Shown: in pieces, positions 6,242 through 12,579 of the stretch
Layout: every line of letters begins with the position of its first letter
How positions within the stretch are numbered: position 1 is the stretch's first letter
Notes under the pieces: generated by a model
The model's database searches: none
What the model saw: only the letters and a program-made list of their open reading frames with translations
Told to the model about the DNA's origin: nothing
Assembly (NCBI GenBank): GCA_964624465.1
Contig: CAZUZD010000177.1
Coordinates: 1 to 12,579, forward strand
Direction of reading: 5' to 3'
DNA: 12,579 bases
DNA from: CAZUZD01 sp964624465
Lineage (GTDB): Bacteria > Planctomycetota > Planctomycetia > Isosphaerales > Isosphaeraceae
Made by a program: the position numbers and the translations under genes

Positions 6242-7354
6242 TCAGTGAGTCGCCGTCAAGACGTGAGTCCGGACCGTTGCCCGGGCCAGACGATCGGCCA
6301 CCGGCTCGACCCCGAGGCCCGGGCCGACCGGCACGGCGATCCGGCCGCCCTCGGCGCGAATCGGCGGTTCGATCAGATCTTCCCGATAATACTTCTGTGA
6401 GCCCGAAACGTCACCCGGTAGCTCGAAACCCGGCAAAGCCGCCACCGCCAGGTTGGCCGCCCGACCGATCCCGAACTCGTGCATCCCGCCGCACCAGACC
6501 GGGATCCCGGCCGCCCGGCAGACGTCGTGCATCCGGCGGGCTTCGAGCGGCCCGCCCACCCGACTGACCTTGATGTTGACCACCCGGCACGACCCCAGCT
6601 CGATCGCCTTGCGGGCGTCCGCCGCCGTGTGCAGGCTCTCATCGAGGCAGACCGGCGTCCGGAGCAGACGCTGGAGCCGGGCATGGTCGACGATGTCGTC
6701 ATCGGCCAGGGGCTGCTCGATCAGGATCAGCCCGAAGTCGTCGAGCGCCCGCAGCCGGTCGGCGTCCTCAAGCGTGTACGCCGAGTTCGCATCCACCTGG
6801 AGCGGCAGATCCGGGAAGCGGTCGCGGACGCCACGCACCAGATCGATGTCGTGGCCCGGTCCAATCTTGAGCTTGATCCGTCGGTAGCCCTCGGCGGCAT
6901 ACTCCTCGATGAGCGCGGCCAGCCGTGCCGGATCGTCCTCGATGCCGAGGCTCACGCCGGACTCGACGTGCGGGCGGGTGGCGCCGAGCATCGTCGCCAG
7001 CGAGCGGCCGTCGCGGCGGCCCAGCAGGTCCCAGGCGGCCAGCTCCAGGCCCGATCGGGCGAACCGGTTCCCCTTCACCGGGCCGTAGAGCCCCACGAAC
7101 TCCTCGATCGTGCCCCAGTCCTTGCCGAGCACGCGGGGGACGAGAAAGTCGCGGAGGATGTGCCAGCAGGTCTCGACCGTCTCGGGGCAGTAGTACGGAT
7201 CAGCCGGGCAGGCGCACTCGCCCCAGCCAACCAGCCCCTCGGCCTCGGCTCGGACGAGGATGTGGGAGATCGCATCCTTCCAGCTCGAGCTGGTGCGGAA
7301 CGGACGGACCAGGGGGAGCCGGGCCAGGATCAGCTCGATCCGCTCGATGCGCAT
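6242..7354 (-). CDS. N-acylamino acid racemase / o-succinylbenzoate synthase family enzyme (enolase superfamily)
   Basis: The 370-residue protein belongs to the muconate-lactonizing-enzyme subgroup of the enolase superfamily, NSAR/OSBS branch. The N-terminal capping domain has the substrate-loop region LVRPFRTSSSW (15-25). The barrel carries the catalytic pair K161/K163 in IKLKIGPG and K262 in NIKVSRVGG. The metal ligands are D188 (QVDANSAY), E213 (LIEQPL) and D238 (CLDESL). The C-terminal block VWCGGMHEFGIGRAANLA, then LPGDVSGSQKYY, is typical of the branch. Catalytic numbering nearly equals that known for the Amycolatopsis racemase. It is the first gene of the operon with an M20 hydrolase and a GNAT acyltransferase, which favours N-acyl (probably N-succinyl) amino acid racemisation. 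OSB synthesis for menaquinone (MenC) is less likely as no other men gene is in view; dipeptide epimerase is another option. The open frame runs upstream, but ATG 7354 begins the fold and has GGAG 11 bases upstream. Confidence 0.9.
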   Translation of the reverse strand: MRIERIELILARLPLVRPFRTSSSWKDAISHILVRAEAEGLVGWGECACPADPYYCPETVETCWHILRDFLVPRVLGKDWGTIEEFVGLYGPVKGNRFARSGLELAAWDLLGRRDGRSLATMLGATRPHVESGVSLGIEDDPARLAALIEEYAAEGYRRIKLKIGPGHDIDLVRGVRDRFPDLPLQVDANSAYTLEDADRLRALDDFGLILIEQPLADDDIVDHARLQRLLRTPVCLDESLHTAADARKAIELGSCRVVNIKVSRVGGPLEARRMHDVCRAAGIPVWCGGMHEFGIGRAANLAVAALPGFELPGDVSGSQKYYREDLIEPPIRAEGGRIAVPVGPGLGVEPVADRLARATVRTHVLTATH

Positions 7355-7606
7355 CGGACACGACGCTCCACGGGATTCCTCGCCTGGCCACGGCCGTCCG
7401 CCCAGGATAACCCCGTGAGGTCGGGCCGTCTTCACCGTCCGGGCCGCCGGAATCGGGTTTGGACCGGGCCGACGGGGGGCGATAGAATGCAGAAGACCTG
7501 CCGCCCACCCGCCGATCCCCGCCCGACCCCTGCCCGCCGCACCGGGAACCGCCGGCTCGACCGCTGGCCGGGACCCGAACTTTCCCTCCCACGAGGTCCC
7601 ACGGCG
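7355..7606. other. divergent intergenic spacer between the racemase operon and the cytochrome-DUF1501 operon
   Basis: This 252-base spacer should carry promoters in both directions. A plus-strand candidate at 7459-7488 is listed separately. For the minus strand the only A/T-richer hexamer is TTATCC around 7404-7409, without a convincing -35, so I do not name a promoter for the racemase operon. Open frames through here translate to arginine- and proline-rich sequence and look like shadows. Confidence 0.4.
7459..7488 (+). promoter_or_regulatory. candidate promoter for the cytochrome-DUF1501 operon
   Basis: TTGGAC (7459-7464) and TAGAAT (7483-7488) are 18 bases apart, upstream of the gene starting at 7607. 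The -10 matches consensus at five of six positions and the -35 at three. Transcription would start near 7495, giving a leader of about 110 bases. The in-frame ATG at 7487 overlaps the -10 and would therefore not be translated from this promoter. Confidence 0.3.
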
Positions 7607-11215
<3,609 letters not shown>

Positions 11216-11219
11216 GGCC

Positions 11220-12579
11220 ATGTCCGACCGATTCGATTCCTGCTCCCGGCTCGGCCGCACCCGCCGCCACTTCTTCCAGGACTGCGGCGTCGGACTCGGC
11301 AAGATCGCGCTCGCCTCGCTGCTGGCCGGCGGTGCCTCGGCCCGCGCGATCGGGGCGGCCGCCGACGAGTCGCCGATGGCGCCGAAGCCGCCGCACCTGC
11401 TGCCGCGGGCGAAGCGGGTGATCTACCTGTTCATGGCAGGTGCCCCCAGCCAGCTGGACCTGTTCGACCACAAACCGACCCTGGAGCGCTTCGACGGCAA
11501 GCCGGTGCCGGCCGAGGTGGTGAAGGACCAGCGGTATGCGTTCATCCGGCCGGACGCGAGCCTGATGGCCTCGCGGTTCCGGTTTGCCAGGCACGGGCAA
11601 TCGGGCGCCGAGCTCTCGGAGATGCTGCCGCAGCTGGCGAAGGTTGCCGACGACATCGCGATCGTGCGCTCGATGCGGACCGATCAGTTCAACCACGCCC
11701 CGGCCCAGATCTTCCTGAACACGGGCTCGCCCCTGCCCGGCCGGCCCAGCATGGGCTCCTGGGTCACCTACGGCCTGGGCAGCGAGTCGGCCGACCTGCC
11801 CGGGTTCGTCGTGCTCTCCTCGGGCGCGGGCATCAGTGGCGGCACGGCCAACTGGTCGAGCGGGTTCCTGCCGTCGGCCCATCAGGGCGTCGTGTTCCGC
11901 TCGCAGGGCGATCCGATCCTCAACGTCGCCAACCCCGAGGGCGTCGACGGCACGGTGCAGCGCCAGACGCTCGATCTGATCGGCGGCCTGAACCGCCAGC
12001 ACCTCGACGACGTCGGCGATCCCGAGATCGCCACCCGGATTGCCCAGTACGAGATGGCCTACCGGATGCAGTCGAGCGCCCCGGAGCTGATGGATCTGTC
12101 GGGCGAATCGGACGAGGTGCTGGCGCTGTACGGCGTCGAGCGCGGCAAGCCGTCGTTCGCCGCGAACTGCCTGCTGGCGCGTCGCCTCGTCGAGCGCGGG
12201 GTCCGATTCGTGAACCTGTACCACGAGGGCTGGGACCACCACTCCGACGTCGCCGGCGGCCTGAAGGCCCAGTGTGGCCAGACCGACCGCGCGGCGGCCG
12301 CCCTGCTGACGGACCTCAAGCGTCGTGGCCTGCTCGACGACACCCTGGTCGTCTGGGGCGGCGAGTTCGGCCGCACGCCCATGGTCGAATCGAACGCCGC
12401 GCTGGGCCGCAGCCAGGGGCGCGATCACCACCCGCAGGCGTTCACCATGTGGCTGGCTGGCGGCGGCATCCGCGCCGGTCAGACGCTCGGCAGCACCGAC
12501 GAGCTCGGGTTTCACGTGGCCGAGGACAAGGTCCACGTCCACGACCTGCAGGCGACGATCCTGCACCTGCTGGGCCTTG
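11220..12579 (+). CDS. DUF1501 family protein, Tat-exported (runs off the right edge)
   Basis: The frame is open from ATG 11220 to the window end, giving 453 codons; relatives are about 480 residues, so only the C-terminal tail is missing. A Tat-type signal is present: TRRHFFQ at 14-20, then VGLGKIALASLLAGGASA. Family blocks follow: VIYLFMAGAPSQLDLFDHKP (67-86), FNHAPAQIFLNTG, NLYHEGWDHH near 337, WGGEFGRTP near 380-388, GRDHHPQAF near 400, and a GGGIRAGQTLGSTDELG segment. The start lies 4 bases after the TGA of the cytochrome gene, with GAGG overlapping that stop codon, so the two are probably translationally coupled. This gene order is the standard planctomycetal arrangement. The sequence differs clearly from the DUF1501 at 2642-4096 (FDHKP versus FDLKP, WDHH versus WDTHGN), so they are distinct subfamilies rather than recent duplicates. 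Confidence 0.92.
   Translation, partial: MSDRFDSCSRLGRTRRHFFQDCGVGLGKIALASLLAGGASARAIGAAADESPMAPKPPHLLPRAKRVIYLFMAGAPSQLDLFDHKPTLERFDGKPVPAEVVKDQRYAFIRPDASLMASRFRFARHGQSGAELSEMLPQLAKVADDIAIVRSMRTDQFNHAPAQIFLNTGSPLPGRPSMGSWVTYGLGSESADLPGFVVLSSGAGISGGTANWSSGFLPSAHQGVVFRSQGDPILNVANPEGVDGTVQRQTLDLIGGLNRQHLDDVGDPEIATRIAQYEMAYRMQSSAPELMDLSGESDEVLALYGVERGKPSFAANCLLARRLVERGVRFVNLYHEGWDHHSDVAGGLKAQCGQTDRAAAALLTDLKRRGLLDDTLVVWGGEFGRTPMVESNAALGRSQGRDHHPQAFTMWLAGGGIRAGQTLGSTDELGFHVAEDKVHVHDLQATILHLLGL

Noticed and set aside
6242..7354. Annotation of the racemase gene as menC of menaquinone biosynthesis
   Set aside because: The family includes OSB synthases, but the operon partners are an M20 hydrolase and a GNAT acyltransferase, with no other men gene in the window. 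The racemase reading fits better, though MenC activity is not excluded.
6479..7606. Upstream extension of the cytochrome frame by 376 codons
   Set aside because: It is antisense to the racemase gene. A proper signal peptide and Shine-Dalgarno site mark ATG 7607 as the start.

Overview
The window is high-GC DNA that almost certainly comes from a planctomycete. The signature is the DUF1549/DUF1553 cytochrome proteins and DUF1501 proteins typical of Planctomycetota, together with a 24-residue VTDAGL-type leucine-rich-repeat protein. An Isosphaera- or Gemmata-like lineage is plausible from base composition, but that is inference. There are nine protein-coding genes. Two are cut by the window edges: the left one loses its C-terminal part and the right one its last residues. 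I see no rRNA, tRNA, CRISPR array, insertion sequence or prophage, and no gene-free stretch over 300 bases.

Layout, left to right. On the minus strand at 1-789 is the N-terminal part of a secreted DUF1549 cytochrome-type protein. A 237-bp divergent spacer follows, then a plus-strand EamA/DMT-family ten-helix transporter (1027-2082). This converges, with a 16-bp gap, on a minus-strand unit: an orphan Tat-exported DUF1501 protein (2642-4096) followed by a small leucine-rich-repeat protein (2099-2572). A perfect 7-bp-stem hairpin lies between these two genes. They are also in the same reading frame, with only one TGA between them.

The most informative part is a compact minus-strand three-gene operon at 4247-7354. 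In transcription order it encodes an enolase-superfamily N-acylamino acid racemase/o-succinylbenzoate synthase-type enzyme, an M20 metallohydrolase, and a COG3375-type GNAT acyltransferase. The spacers are 11 and 28 bp. These are the three classes of activity in the irreversible D- to L-amino acid conversion route described for Geobacillus kaustophilus: N-succinylation of a D-amino acid, racemisation of the N-succinyl derivative, and hydrolysis to release the L-amino acid. My reading is that this planctomycete has that route or a close variant of it. The substrate, the acyl group and the alternative OSB synthase or dipeptide epimerase roles cannot be settled from sequence alone.

Across a 252-bp divergent spacer, the plus strand carries the usual planctomycetal pair. 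The first gene encodes a large secreted cytochrome protein (DUF1549 plus DUF1553, 1202 aa) with two tandem beta-rich insert modules between its catalytic-type domains. Four bases later comes a Tat-exported DUF1501 protein, truncated at the window end. The pair is probably an exported module of the kind often encoded beside polysaccharide-degradation genes, but no experimental function is known to me for it.
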